A stretch of DNA of 47,144 nt from positions 1 to 47,144 of the forward strand of contig JAHBMJ010000066.1 in NCBI GenBank assembly GCA_018398765.1, written 5' to 3'. The stretch's first letter is position 1, and each line of letters begins with the position of its first letter. This DNA comes from Chromera velia. Its lineage: Eukaryota; Sar; Chromeraceae. The translations under genes and the position numbers were made by a program. Of this stretch, positions 28,775 to 38,179 are shown one piece after another. Below the pieces are notes generated by a model. It made no database searches. It was not told the origin of the DNA and saw only the letters and a list, made by a program, of their open reading frames with translations.

Positions 28775-31474
28775 CGAAGGAAAGGAAGAAAGATCAACAG
28801 GGAGGCAGGCAGGCAGGAATGGCAGATGCTCGTTTTTGTCTCTTCGTTGATTTCGTTCCTGTTTCCCTCCCGTTCTTTTCTTACGTTCCTCTTTCCTCTC
28901 TTGCTGTCTGCTGAATTGATGCGTCTATCTTGTTTTCCTTTTTTTCTTCTTTCGGTCCTTCTCTTCTCTTCTCCCCGCCCTCCCCAAGTGCTTTTCCCTC
29001 TGCCAGTCTCCCTCTGGCCTCCCTGTCCCGTTCCGCTCTCTTCTTTTTTCTGGTTCTTGTTCATATACGTAAGCATCCCTTTTCATATACGCATGAATGC
29101 AAGCTCTCTTTTTTCTGGTTGTTGTTCATATACGGAAGCATCCCAAAACACAAGCACGCAAGACAGCCCCGCTACCCTACCCACACACACCCACGCACCT
29201 ACCTACCTTGAACCCTGCATCCTTCAACTGCTGCATTGCTTTGATGGAGTTCTGGACTGTGTGGCCTCTCTGGATCACCTTCAGGATCTCATCGTCCGTG
29301 TGCTGCACCCCCAACTGCACCCGAGTGCACCCGTACCGACGCAACAGTCGCAGCTCAAAACGGTTGATGAAGTCCGGGCGCGTTTCTACTGTCAGGCCAA
29401 CAATCCGAGCCTTGGCCAACTCGTTCCGTTTCTGTTCCTCTTCCAACGACATCGGCTGCCGCTTCCCCCTCCAATAGTCTGAAGAAGAGGAGGAGCCCAC
29501 CTGAGAGGAATCTGCCACCTGCTCCGAACACCCACCGTCAAAGCAACCCTCTGACTTGCATCCGGCCCCCGCACCACTGGCGGCGCCCCCCCTGACAGGG
29601 TCAGTCTGGGGGGAAGGAGGGGATGTGGCGGCGCAGTCAGCGTCCGAGTAGTAGACGTTCGCTGCATAGTAGACGTCCCGAATAAATTCCTCCTGGTAGT
29701 CCCGGGGGTATCTGGAAGGAAACAACGGAGGGAGGGAGGGAGGCAGCAAATTGACAGACAGACTATGTACTTCTTTCTTTTGAAACAGACAGACTATATG
29801 ATTCCTTTTCCTCCTCTTCTTCATGAACACAGATACACAGACAGACGGACGGACGGAAAGACAGACAGACAGACGACGAAAAGCGAGGCACGCCTTTCTT
29901 TCGTTTATACTTCACACGAAACGTAACGAAAGAAAGGGAGGGGAAGAGTGGGAAGAAGAGCAGAGGGAGTGAAGGAAAAGGGAAGGGTTTTCCGAAGACC
30001 CTGCTTCCTTCATTCGTTCTGTAGGTAAAGAAGTCGCATGGACATGCATACAGCCCCCCCCCTCCATTAGCCTCCCTTCTTCCGACAGGCGGACTACCGG
30101 TATCCTTCCTGCCTCTTTCAAAAACAAGAACAGGAGACACAAAGACAGATGCAGATAGAGGCCCAGCCTTTCTTTTCTTTCCTTTCTAGTTCACTCAAAC
30201 GCCATCCTAACTGACTGACTGACTGACTGACTGACTGACTGACTAACCCAGACCATGTTCCTCCGAGAATGAGAATTTCGATTTTGTCGATCGTGTGCCC
30301 GTTCCTCTCCAGCGTCGAGGCCCGGTCGTTGAACTGGCTGACCGCGTCGAACCCGTTTTGGTTCGCACGGAGCACCGCGGGCTCAGTCGACAGATAAGAA
30401 CGGGGCTGGCCCGGCTCGTGCGGACAGTACGCGCAGTTTTTGGGGCACGAAAATGGCCCCGGTGCCGTCAGTAGAGTGATGACAAGGACGCCTGCGAAGA
30501 AACCATGGATGGCGTGACTGAGTGAGTGAGTGAGTGAGTGCGTGTGTGTGTGTGTGTGTGTGTGTGCATGCGTATATGTGGTCACGTATATCAGTGAGTC
30601 AGCGAGTGGGGGAATGAGGGAAAAAGGGTGAATTGAGAATTTCTGCCAGTGAGTGCATGCCTCAGGGAGAAAGGGGGACCTGACTTGGTAGCAGAAGAGA
30701 AGAGAAGAAAAGGAGGCACTGAAGGAAGAGTGGCAGATAGGCAGAGAAAAGAGGAAAGACAAACGCCATCATTGTGGCAGAGCTGGAGACCTCCTGGAAC
30801 AGAACCAACAGACTGAGTGAGTGAGTGAGTGAGTGAGTGAGTGCAGGAGACTGCATCATGGATCGATCGCATGGCATTCCCCTGCACGAACGCCAACTGA
30901 CACACAGACAGCAGGCTAGAGTGGAATGCGAGCTGTATGGAGGAAGAGGAAAGGAACATCTATCTCAGCTAAGACAGGAGTGGCGGCGCGGTCCTCTGCG
31001 CCCCCCCGACTTACCCGAGGGTGTCCTGCTGCCTCTTTTGACCATCTGGTGCTCGACTGTCGCGTTGTACGGCAGACGAGTGGACCCTGCCAGGCGCTGG
31101 TAGGCAGCTACCATCTGACCCTTGCTGGGGCTCAGGTTGAGCTCCTTCCTAATGACGTAGACTGCCCTGTCGAAGCGTTTCTTGGAGGTGACGTTGTGTC
31201 GAGTGCAGTACTCATTCAGAGCAATCATGAAGCTATCCATCTGCTCGTCCGAAATGTCCCGCTTCAGGCTAGCTTGCGCTTGCCATTCAGACATCGCATT
31301 GCGAAATGATTCAAAATGACGCTTGATAAACGGGTCCTCAATCTCGTCGGTGTTTGGGATTCGAACTTGGACATACTCCTTGTAAATCTCAGCGACTGAC
31401 CCGGGACGCGGTTGAGGCGTGCTCAGCAGCGTCCCTGGCACCAGGGGCGGCACGTCAGCAGTCAACGCTGACAT
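23827..31474 (-). CDS. ELP3: Elongator complex protein 3 (Elp3) with tail-anchor extension
   Basis: Radical-SAM/acetyltransferase subunit for tRNA wobble-uridine modification. Exons (complement) 31015-31474, 30248-30491, 29207-29711, 28534-28626, 28100-28231, 27658-27837, 27158-27214, 26716-26884, 26070-26252, 25701-25755, 23827-25225; all phases agree, 1158 residues. Landmarks: CPKNCAYCPHEPGQPRSYL with the CX3CX2C cluster at 169/173/176, IDKIEILILGGTW, YPRDYQEEFIRDVYYAANVY, GLTVETRPDFI, RVQLGVQHTDDEIL, VDIHIMPDLPGSNPEKDRQM, LPWIRVNRVIRDIPNQSI, EYFLSFENP, LIRDLHVYG, GLGWRLLEKAESIA, ITAGVGMRHYYRRYGYNLEG. There is a Ser/Gly/Cys-rich insert in the radical-SAM domain and about 35 extra residues in the GNAT domain. 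After YMIKPL comes roughly 430 residues of Glu/Ser/Gly/Pro-rich sequence, then a hydrophobic segment near 1122-1144 (VVVFGVAVGFSAALSFSVVQ) and a short basic tail, as in the tail-anchored Toxoplasma Elp3. Confidence 0.92.
25371..25461. repeat. (CTTT)n(CT)n(GT)n, Elp3 intron 10
   Basis: Compound microsatellite in the last Elp3 intron (25226-25700). In the sense strand it reads (CA)n(GA)n(GAAA)n, opposite to most introns here. Confidence 0.9.
27345..27645. repeat. GA/CAGA and (CT)n(CA)n microsatellites, Elp3 intron 6
   Basis: GA and CAGA runs at about 27345-27440 and a (CT)n(CA)n run at 27580-27640, within the intron between exons at 27658 and 27214. Confidence 0.85.
27840..27872. repeat. (CA)n directly upstream of Elp3 exon 6
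   Basis: About 16 CA units. In the sense strand it is a TG run ending at the CAG acceptor of the exon that starts at 27837. Confidence 0.9.
28451..28533. repeat. (CA)n(GA)n directly after an Elp3 donor
   Basis: In the sense strand the intron begins GTCTCTCTC and continues (TC)n(TG)n. This is the only assigned donor in the window without G at +5. Confidence 0.9.
28630..28692 (-). repeat. dispersed intron motif, Elp3 intron 3
   Basis: Sense orientation: a GAGGGAGAAGAAGAAACG block, then ATATATACTCTGTCTGTCTG, running into the acceptor of the exon that starts at 28626. The motif therefore supplies that exon's pyrimidine tract. Confidence 0.5.
29755..29850 (-). repeat. dispersed intron motif, two copies, Elp3 intron 2
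   Basis: The sense strand holds the block TGTGTTCATGAAGAAGAGGA and then ATCATATAGTCTGTCTG, followed by a second, shorter copy ending TACATAGTCTGTCTGTC. It lies about 45 bases upstream of the exon starting at 29711. Confidence 0.5.
30193..30247 (-). repeat. (GTCA)n starting at an Elp3 donor
   Basis: Intron 2 begins GTTAGTCAGTCAGTCA and continues as tandem GTCA for about 40 bases. The splice donor is thus the first unit of a tetranucleotide repeat. Confidence 0.85.
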
Positions 31475-32010
31475 CCCTTCTTTGCCTGCCTAGCTGCCTT
31501 GCGGTGAGAATGACAGACAGCTCAAACCAGAAAACCAACAGGCGCAAACGGGAAGCGCCCCACCAAAGACCAAAACGAAAAGACAGTCTCAGCTCTCATC
31601 GGCAGGAGCTTAATTCAGGAAATTTCGGTCAAGCTCCACAGATCCTTCCTTTCTAAACTCGGTCAGGAGACCCACGTACAGTGCCAAGTTGCGTGCACGA
31701 GATGCGAAGCTGGGTCAGAGGAAGACTCAAGTATACTCAAGTCATCTCGTGCAGAAGCTCGATCTATATAGCTGGCAAAAAGAATTGTCTCGCGCTTGCT
31801 GGCATGCATGACCGATTCTGACCCACGCGCGCGCGATCGAAGCGTGCGCGAATGCATGGCCCGCGAAAAGTGAGTGAATTTTGGGCGCGCTTTCCGGCCC
31901 GTACTAATTTACTGTCGATCTTGCACAGACAACGTACGTTTAGACTCACACTCCCGTTGCTCCCGCAGAAGGAAGCTTGTTGTCAAGCAGCAGGAGGGAG
32001 GTCATGTGAT
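31475..32010. promoter_or_regulatory. divergent promoter region between ELP3 and secreted-protein gene
   Basis: No gene seen. The octamer TATATAGC at 31765-31772 is identical to the one upstream of the lumen protein gene. A GCGCGC-rich patch at about 31827-31840 and TTTTGGGCGCGC near 31880 are the other notable strings. Direction and function are unknown. Confidence 0.35.
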
Positions 32011-32853
32011 ATGACTTACACCGTTCATTTCGCTTTTGTTGTGCTGGGATTGGTCGCCACTGGCAGGGCAGCAAAGTCGTGCCTGGGGAAGACCCCTTCC
32101 TTCTCAGCCCAGTGCGCGACAATCACGAACGAGACGGAGTGCGATGCGCAGATCGCTTGCGTGTGGGGGGAGGGCCAAGACGAGCGTCAGTGGTTCGACA
32201 GCATCGCGAACGCCGTCGAGGCCTGCGAGATCGCGCAGCCAGCCCTTCCGGCTTCCGTCTCCCTGACTCCCGTCTCCGCCGTCTCCATGCACGACCACCA
32301 GCTTGCAAGCGGCCCAACAGCCCTCAACGATATCATCGACGCGTGGGGAAAGAAGTTCGTCGAATTCCCGGCGATTGAAGTCGCAGAGAAACTGCACTTT
32401 GTCTTCGATGTGGAATCGCAAGACTACAGAGTCTTCCACGACGTCATCACGTCCCCTACCTCCTCTGCTGACATCATTGCCATTGCGGGCCGCAACTTCG
32501 GGGGCACCGTCTCCCTTGCCGTCATCCAGGCGCACGCCTCCACCCAGGTGACGACATACGTTCCTGGCCTGCACTGCGGACACGGAGCTGGGATTTGTTA
32601 CTGGCCGTGGGAATGCTGTATGGACGAGGGAAAGAAAACCTACTGCCCCAATGGCCACGGGTGCTACTGGTGCGGCAGGAGCGCCACGCCTGTGCACGCC
32701 GATTGCTCGAAGATTCAGGTTTCGCGTGGACTGTTGGGGGAAGAGGCGGCCGCCATCTTTGCGACATTGCAGCACTCGGTAAGGGACAAGATGCGAGGTG
32801 AATTGGCATTAATGAAGAATGAGCTTCTCCCGGAGAGAGCAGAAACAGCCTGA
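32011..32853 (+). CDS. secreted cysteine-rich protein, unknown function
   Basis: Uninterrupted frame of 280 residues, chosen to start at the ATG at 32011 because it places a signal peptide (VHFAFVVLGLVATGRAA) at the N-terminus. The mature protein starts with a small Cys set (SCLGK, QCAT, ECDAQIACVW, EACE), continues with about 110 residues lacking Cys (HDHQLASGPTALNDIIDAWG, LHFVFDVESQDYRVFHDVI), and ends with a dense cluster near residues 188-232: GLHCGHGAGICYWPWECCMD, KTYCPNGHGCYWCG, ADCSK. The even spacing suggests disulphide-bonded modules. I recognise no family. It is the only intronless gene here and stands head-to-head with Elp3. Transfer or retroposition is possible but unproven. Confidence 0.75.
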   Translation: MTYTVHFAFVVLGLVATGRAAKSCLGKTPSFSAQCATITNETECDAQIACVWGEGQDERQWFDSIANAVEACEIAQPALPASVSLTPVSAVSMHDHQLASGPTALNDIIDAWGKKFVEFPAIEVAEKLHFVFDVESQDYRVFHDVITSPTSSADIIAIAGRNFGGTVSLAVIQAHASTQVTTYVPGLHCGHGAGICYWPWECCMDEGKKTYCPNGHGCYWCGRSATPVHADCSKIQVSRGLLGEEAAAIFATLQHSVRDKMRGELALMKNELLPERAETA

Positions 32854-33214
32854 AGGCCTTTCTGGCCTAGGAGATCGAACGGAGGGCAGCAACTCACTCG
32901 TATCTGTCGCAGGAAGGAATCCCCATGCACTGGCAGTCTCGTCCGGTAGGTCGCCCGTCAACAATTTACGCAGTACCGTGATCAAGAAGATCCCTTGCGT
33001 CAGGACCGTGAATCAGCCTTTCCTTGCATCCTCGGAAAATGACCTCATGCAATCAAGATGCATGTGCACACCCTTTTCTTTAAACTTTCGATAAAGAAGA
33101 TCCCTTAATTGCGCCAGGACCCAAGGGCCCAATTACGTACAGTGCCCAATTACCGTGTAATTACATTACGCCAGTCATTTACGTCAGTACCGTGATAAAG
33201 ACAAAGAAGATCCC
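32854..33214 (+). repeat. degenerate repeat downstream of secreted-protein gene
   Basis: Three related copies at about 32966-33012, 33091-33121 and 33181-33215 share CAGTACCGTGAT(C/A)AA and AAAGAAGATCCCT. Units such as GCGTCAGGACCGTG and GCGCCAGGACC lie between them. No coding potential was recognised. Confidence 0.6.
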
Positions 33215-33312
33215 TCTCTCCGCCTCTTTTTCTCTTTCTCTCTTTCCCTCTCTGCCCCTGTCTGTGTGCCTGTCTGCCTTTCTGGCTGGCTCTCCTTGTT
33301 TCTCTCTCTGTT

Positions 33313-33348
<36 letters not shown>

Positions 33349-33500
33349 TCTCTCTCTGCTAAGCCTGCTCTCTCTCTCTCTCCCTCTCCCTCCCTCCCTT
33401 CCTCCCTCTCTCCCGCTCTCTCTCTCCCTCCCTCCCTCCCTCCCTCACTCACTCCCTCCCTCCTTCCCTCTCCCTCCCTCTCCCTCCCTCTCTCTCTCTC

Positions 33501-33542
<42 letters not shown>

Positions 33543-33600
33543 CCCTTCTCTGTGTGTGTGTCTCTGTCCGTGTCTCTCTCTCTCTCTCTCTCCCTGTCTG

Positions 33601-33645
<45 letters not shown>

Positions 33646-33724
33646 CCCTCTCTCTCTCTCTCTCTCTCTCCCTCTCTCTCTCTCTTTTTTTTTTTTCTGT
33701 CTGTCTCTGTCTCTGTCTCTGTCA

Positions 33725-33755
<31 letters not shown>

Positions 33756-33853
33756 TGTGTGTCTCTGTTTCTGTCTTTGTCTCTCTTTCTTCCTCTTTCT
33801 CTCTGTCTCTGTCTCTGTCAGTCTCTCTGTCTTTTTCTGTCTTTGTCTGTCTG

Positions 33854-33892
<39 letters not shown>

Positions 33893-33950
33893 TAAATCTG
33901 CTTCGCTTCTTCTCTCTTTCTCTGTCTGTCTCTCTCACACACCCTCTTAT
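33215..33950. repeat. 730-bp pyrimidine (CT)n tract
   Basis: Almost purely CT with CCCT, CTGT and GTGT interruptions. Open frames on both strands across it are artefacts. It has the composition expected of DNA able to form triplex structures. Confidence 0.95.
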
Positions 33951-34360
33951 ACGTTTATTGATGTACATTATGCTGGCTTTATCATCTACAAGATTTTAGA
34001 GCGAATTCAAGTTTGGTATGTATTACTTGTTCGATTTTTCGATTTTTAGGCCTAGACTCTGAAACTATCTTTTCACTACTTTTAACTACAAACTCACAGG
34101 TCTACTTTTACTGTTCTAGTACAACCAGCTAGTGTTCATGCAAACTAGTAGCAAGAATGCCTAACTACATGCATTTATGGAACCTTTTTTTATGGAACCT
34201 AGGAATTCTTTAAAAAAAAAAAAATCTCACATAATGCAGGTTATCAGAACAGCTGCATAGAGTAGCATGCAGCCGCATTTTCAAGCTTTTACACGCATGT
34301 TTTTTTGTCGCATCCATATACTTTGCACCGAAGTTTTGTGACGGCTAGTAATGGCTAGTG
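33951..34360. other. AT-rich unique sequence
   Basis: A repeat-poor AT-rich stretch between the pyrimidine tract and the tandem array. No gene is seen. Confidence 0.6.
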
Positions 34361-35005
34361 ATGGGCAATCAGGTTGGGCCTTAATTATTGAGAGTTCAGT
34401 TCTCCAAATAAGGAACAATTGCTTTATGTCACTTAGTGTTACTTAAAGGTTTCTCGTGACCAATCGGCTAGGTTACAGCTGCATGTTGGGCTCTAATTGT
34501 TGAGGGTTCAGTCGTACGGCCAAATAGAGTAGAATTGCTTTGCACTAATCACTAATCAGGTTACAGCTGCATGTTGGGCCCTAATTATTGAGGGTTCAGT
34601 CGTCCAAATGGGGCAGAATTGCTTTACACTAATCGCCAATCAGGTTACAGCTGCATGTTGGGCTCTAATTGTTAAGGGTTCAGTCGTCCAAATGGGGCAG
34701 AATTGCTTTATACTAATCGCCAATCAGGTTACAGCTGCATGTTGGGCTCTAATTGTTGAGGGTTCAGTCATCCAAATGGGGCAGAATTGCTTTACACTAA
34801 TCGCCAATCAGGTTACAGCTGCATGTTGGGCTCTAATTGTTGAGGGTTCAGTCGTACGTCCAAATGGAGCAGAATTGCTTTGCACTAATCGCCAATCAGG
34901 TTACAGCTGCATGTTGGGCCCTAATTGTTGAGGGTTCAGTCATCCAAGTGGGGCAGAATTGCTTTGTACTAATCGCCAATCAGGTTACAGCTGCATGTTG
35001 GGCCA
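34361..35005 (+). repeat. 84-bp tandem repeat array
   Basis: The string GGTTACAGCTGCATGTTGGG starts at 34471, 34559, 34643, 34727, 34811, 34899 and 34983, giving spacings of 88, 84, 84, 84, 88 and 84. The 88-base units contain an extra four bases (TACG or ACGT-like) after GTCG. A degenerate unit precedes at about 34361. Because 84 is divisible by three, a 28-residue repeated frame appears, but it has no start context or splice link and is judged non-coding. Confidence 0.92.
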
Positions 35006-35077
35006 TCATATAAGTGACCCGTCTCCATCACGTCGCACCCCGCAGCGACACCCCTCCATAGACCGTATCGCTTGGCT

Positions 35078-35136
35078 CCGGCTGAACCTTAGTTCCGGAC
35101 TCCGCTTCGCTCCGCCGGAACTGCCACTACAGCCGG
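35078..35136 (+). other. nested inverted repeat (possible RNA hairpin) upstream of the helicase-methyltransferase gene
   Basis: Inner arms AGTTCCGG (35091-35098) and CCGGAACT (35115-35122) pair over 8 bp around a 16-base loop. Outer arms CCGGCTG (35078-35084) and CAGCCGG (35130-35136) pair over 7 bp. The two stems are separated by a 6/7-base internal loop. It lies about 130 bases before the ATG, probably in the 5' leader. Confidence 0.55.
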
Positions 35137-35269
35137 CAGTTTTCTTGTTGTTAATTTCCACTCGAGAGATTTTTTCCAGAAGGGGTGGGCTACTAGCTTT
35201 ACGGACACGGTCGAGCGGCCCACGGCGTCAGACAGGGAGCCTTCGTTGAAATGAAAGTCGGGTTCGTGT

Positions 35270-38106
35270 ATGAAACAGGCGAAACCACGAAAGGCCAGTA
35301 CTTTCATTCATGACGGGATGCTCTCAACCCTTGCGAATGGTCGCAGTGGCGTTTTTGTGTCCATTGTGCCCCCAGAGGCGCAGGAAACTCTAAGCTGTTG
35401 TTTGCAACACGCGGAAAACGTAGCCGTCTCCTGTGGAGGGGCCGTCTCCTCTAATGAGGGCGACACGTGCAAGGCGGGGGAAACTTCCGCAGAGAATTGG
35501 ACAGCCGGCTGCGATAGACGAAAAATGTTTTCCCTCTTCATCACTCCAACCCGACCCCACGCCTTCACTTTGAACGACAGCGCAGCCACGGTGCCTCTGT
35601 CAACCCTTTTGCTGGTGGGTGCTAACAAGGGGACGGCAAAGAAACAGCAAGAGGCTCTGCAGTCGGCGTTAATCAACCCTCCTGACGCTGTGATTGGAAC
35701 TCCAGGAAGACTCGCGCAATGCATTCGGGTGCGCAGTCTGGGGAGGGGGGGAGAGAAAAGAGGACTGCGAATTCAGATTCCTTCCCGACTTCAGTCCTAG
35801 CATCCTTTTCTTCCGATCTGCCTGTCTGTCTGGCCGCTCACTGTCCGATTCGATGACCAAAAAAAAAAGATTCTTTAGGCACCTATATACAAGCCTCACT
35901 GCCCTTCTACCGAATTGCCTGTCTCCTGTCTTCTTTTCTGAGGGGTGCGTGCGTGATGGACGGTCCGAAGTTTTCTTGTCTCTCGGCCCATCGCTGTGCC
36001 TGCCTGCCAGATCCCAAAGGGGATTCAGAAAAGGGGAAAATGACGTTCTACCTGATTTTCCTTTTCTTGTTTGCTTGGTGCAGGAGGGTCTGCTCTCTCT
36101 TGACAGGTGTGCTTTCGTGGTTTTTGCAAATGCGGAACTTTTGTTGTCCAAACCTGCGAACCTGGAGCATCTGCGCACGATCCTGGAAAGCACCAAGGAT
36201 GGACAAATAGCGGTTCTGATAGATGAGCGTGTGGAGGGAGAGGTAGACGTGGAGGAGGGAAAGGAGATGGCACAAATGGGACAAAGGGAGGAGGAAGAGG
36301 GAGGCTTAAAAGAAGGAGGTTATGGGCTTTTAGGGGGTAAGGGGGGGAACGTGGCGGGTCGGCCGGGCGGTCGCTGGGGTCCGTTGGTGGAAGAATTGAT
36401 GGGGGCAGTTGCAGGGGGCATGGAGAAGGGTAGGGGCCCACTGATCTGGTTCTGTGGGGGGATATGCGGGGAAGGAGAGAGGCGAAGAGGGATGCATACG
36501 GGTGGAGCGCCGGCGGAGGAAAAAGAAGAAAAAGAAAAGGGCTGCTGGGGGTCCTCCTTGGCACGGGTGCAGGAATCTATTCGGGAGGGAAGAATGTCCT
36601 TTGTGTTTCAAAAAATTACTTCGGTTAGTCGTCTCCTCACGTGACTTTTCTTTGGTTTGGACCTTTCCTTCCTTCATCGTCTTTCTTCGCTTTGCGAGCC
36701 TGTGTAACGATGTATGCAAAAGCTCTACCTGTCTGTCTTTCTGCCTGCCTGCCTGCCTGCCTCTCTGTACGCTGAAGTCATGCCGCAGAATGTGCGGAAA
36801 GTGACACTGTTTGGTTTCACGAAAAGGTGTGGTGGTCGACACTGGGTTGGATGAAAGGGCGGGTGGGTGGGTGGGTGAGTAGGGACGTACAAAACTGAGG
36901 CAGGCAGGCACACTGATTGACTGGCCGGCAGAAAGAAATAAGTGCAGATCGGGGGATGATCAGATTCGCAGATAAAACCTTGAGCAGACAAAGCGGCCGA
37001 CACGATTTCCGCTCCGCATGCACTCACTCACTGACTCACTCAATCGACCGATCAATCGAGCCTGGCTGTCTGCCCGCGTGATTGCATGCCGAGAGAGCTG
37101 CAGGGAGAGTGGGCGTCCAAGGAAAGAAGTCTGACCGGCTTTTGTGCCTTTCTTCTGCTGTCTCAAGAACGAGAAGCTACAGCTGCTGCCAAGAAGAAGA
37201 AAAGGCAGAAAGTGGCGGATGGGCAACAACCAATGAGGCTGATTGTGATCTGCAGGTAGGCGAGTTGGTCTCGCTGTCTTTGTTTGTCTCAGGGAGGCGT
37301 CCCAAACCGGGAGAGAGACAGAGAGAGAGGGAGGGAGGGAGAGGGAGAGAGAGAGAGAGAAAGATAGGAAGGAAGAAAGGAAGAAGGAAAGAAAGAGTCA
37401 TGCAGTGTGTCTCTCTCATCTTCTTGTCTTTCTGCCTGTCTCCCTGACTGCCTGCGCGCCTGTTTCTCTGCCTCTCGGTGTCTGTCCCCATGTGAATGAC
37501 ATCCAAGTGCAAAATCATGATTGGTTGATTGATGGATTGATTGGTTGATTGAATGAATGAATGAATGTATGAATGAATGAATGAATGAACGAGTCAAATG
37601 GAAGGCGGGGGGGAAACAAGACTCGACTCATGTAGTCTCCCAGTGCAAACACAAACACGAAACGCTTCAGTTTACAAGCGGTCTGATTGATTCTGCATGA
37701 GTGAGTCTGTCCTCTCTTCTTTCTCTTGCTTGCTTGCATGTTCTGATCATCTGTTCGTCTCCGACCGACCGGTCCTTTGGAAGGTCCGTGGAAGGTCAGT
37801 CCCTCCCTCCCTCCCTCCCTCCCTCCCTCCCAAGCTAGAATAAAAGACAGACAGGCCATGCAGGGGTATCAATCGACCTGATTGAGTGCATGTATGTATA
37901 TGTGTATACGTGCATGCATCCATGCGGAATGAATTTCATTTACTCTTCTGTTGATCCTTCTTTCAATGGAAGGCACCTACAATCAATCAATCAATCAATC
38001 AATCACTCAATCAATCAGTTCGATCGTGCGCTGCTTCCTGGCTGAAAAAAGGGAAAAAACGAAAGGGTGCGCATCCTTTTGGTCATGAACAGACAAGCAA
38101 GATGAG

Positions 38107-38139
<33 letters not shown>

Positions 38140-38148
38140 AACAGACAA

Positions 38149-38179
<31 letters not shown>

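Noticed and set aside
33150-33968. 272-codon and 209-codon open frames across the CT tract
   Set aside because: Purely a product of the pyrimidine repeat on one strand and the purine repeat on the other.
34608-34931. Repeated 28-residue open frame (MGQNCFTLIANQV units)
   Set aside because: It results from an 84-base tandem repeat divisible by three; there is no signal, splice partner or codon pattern of a gene, and the 88-base units break the frame.
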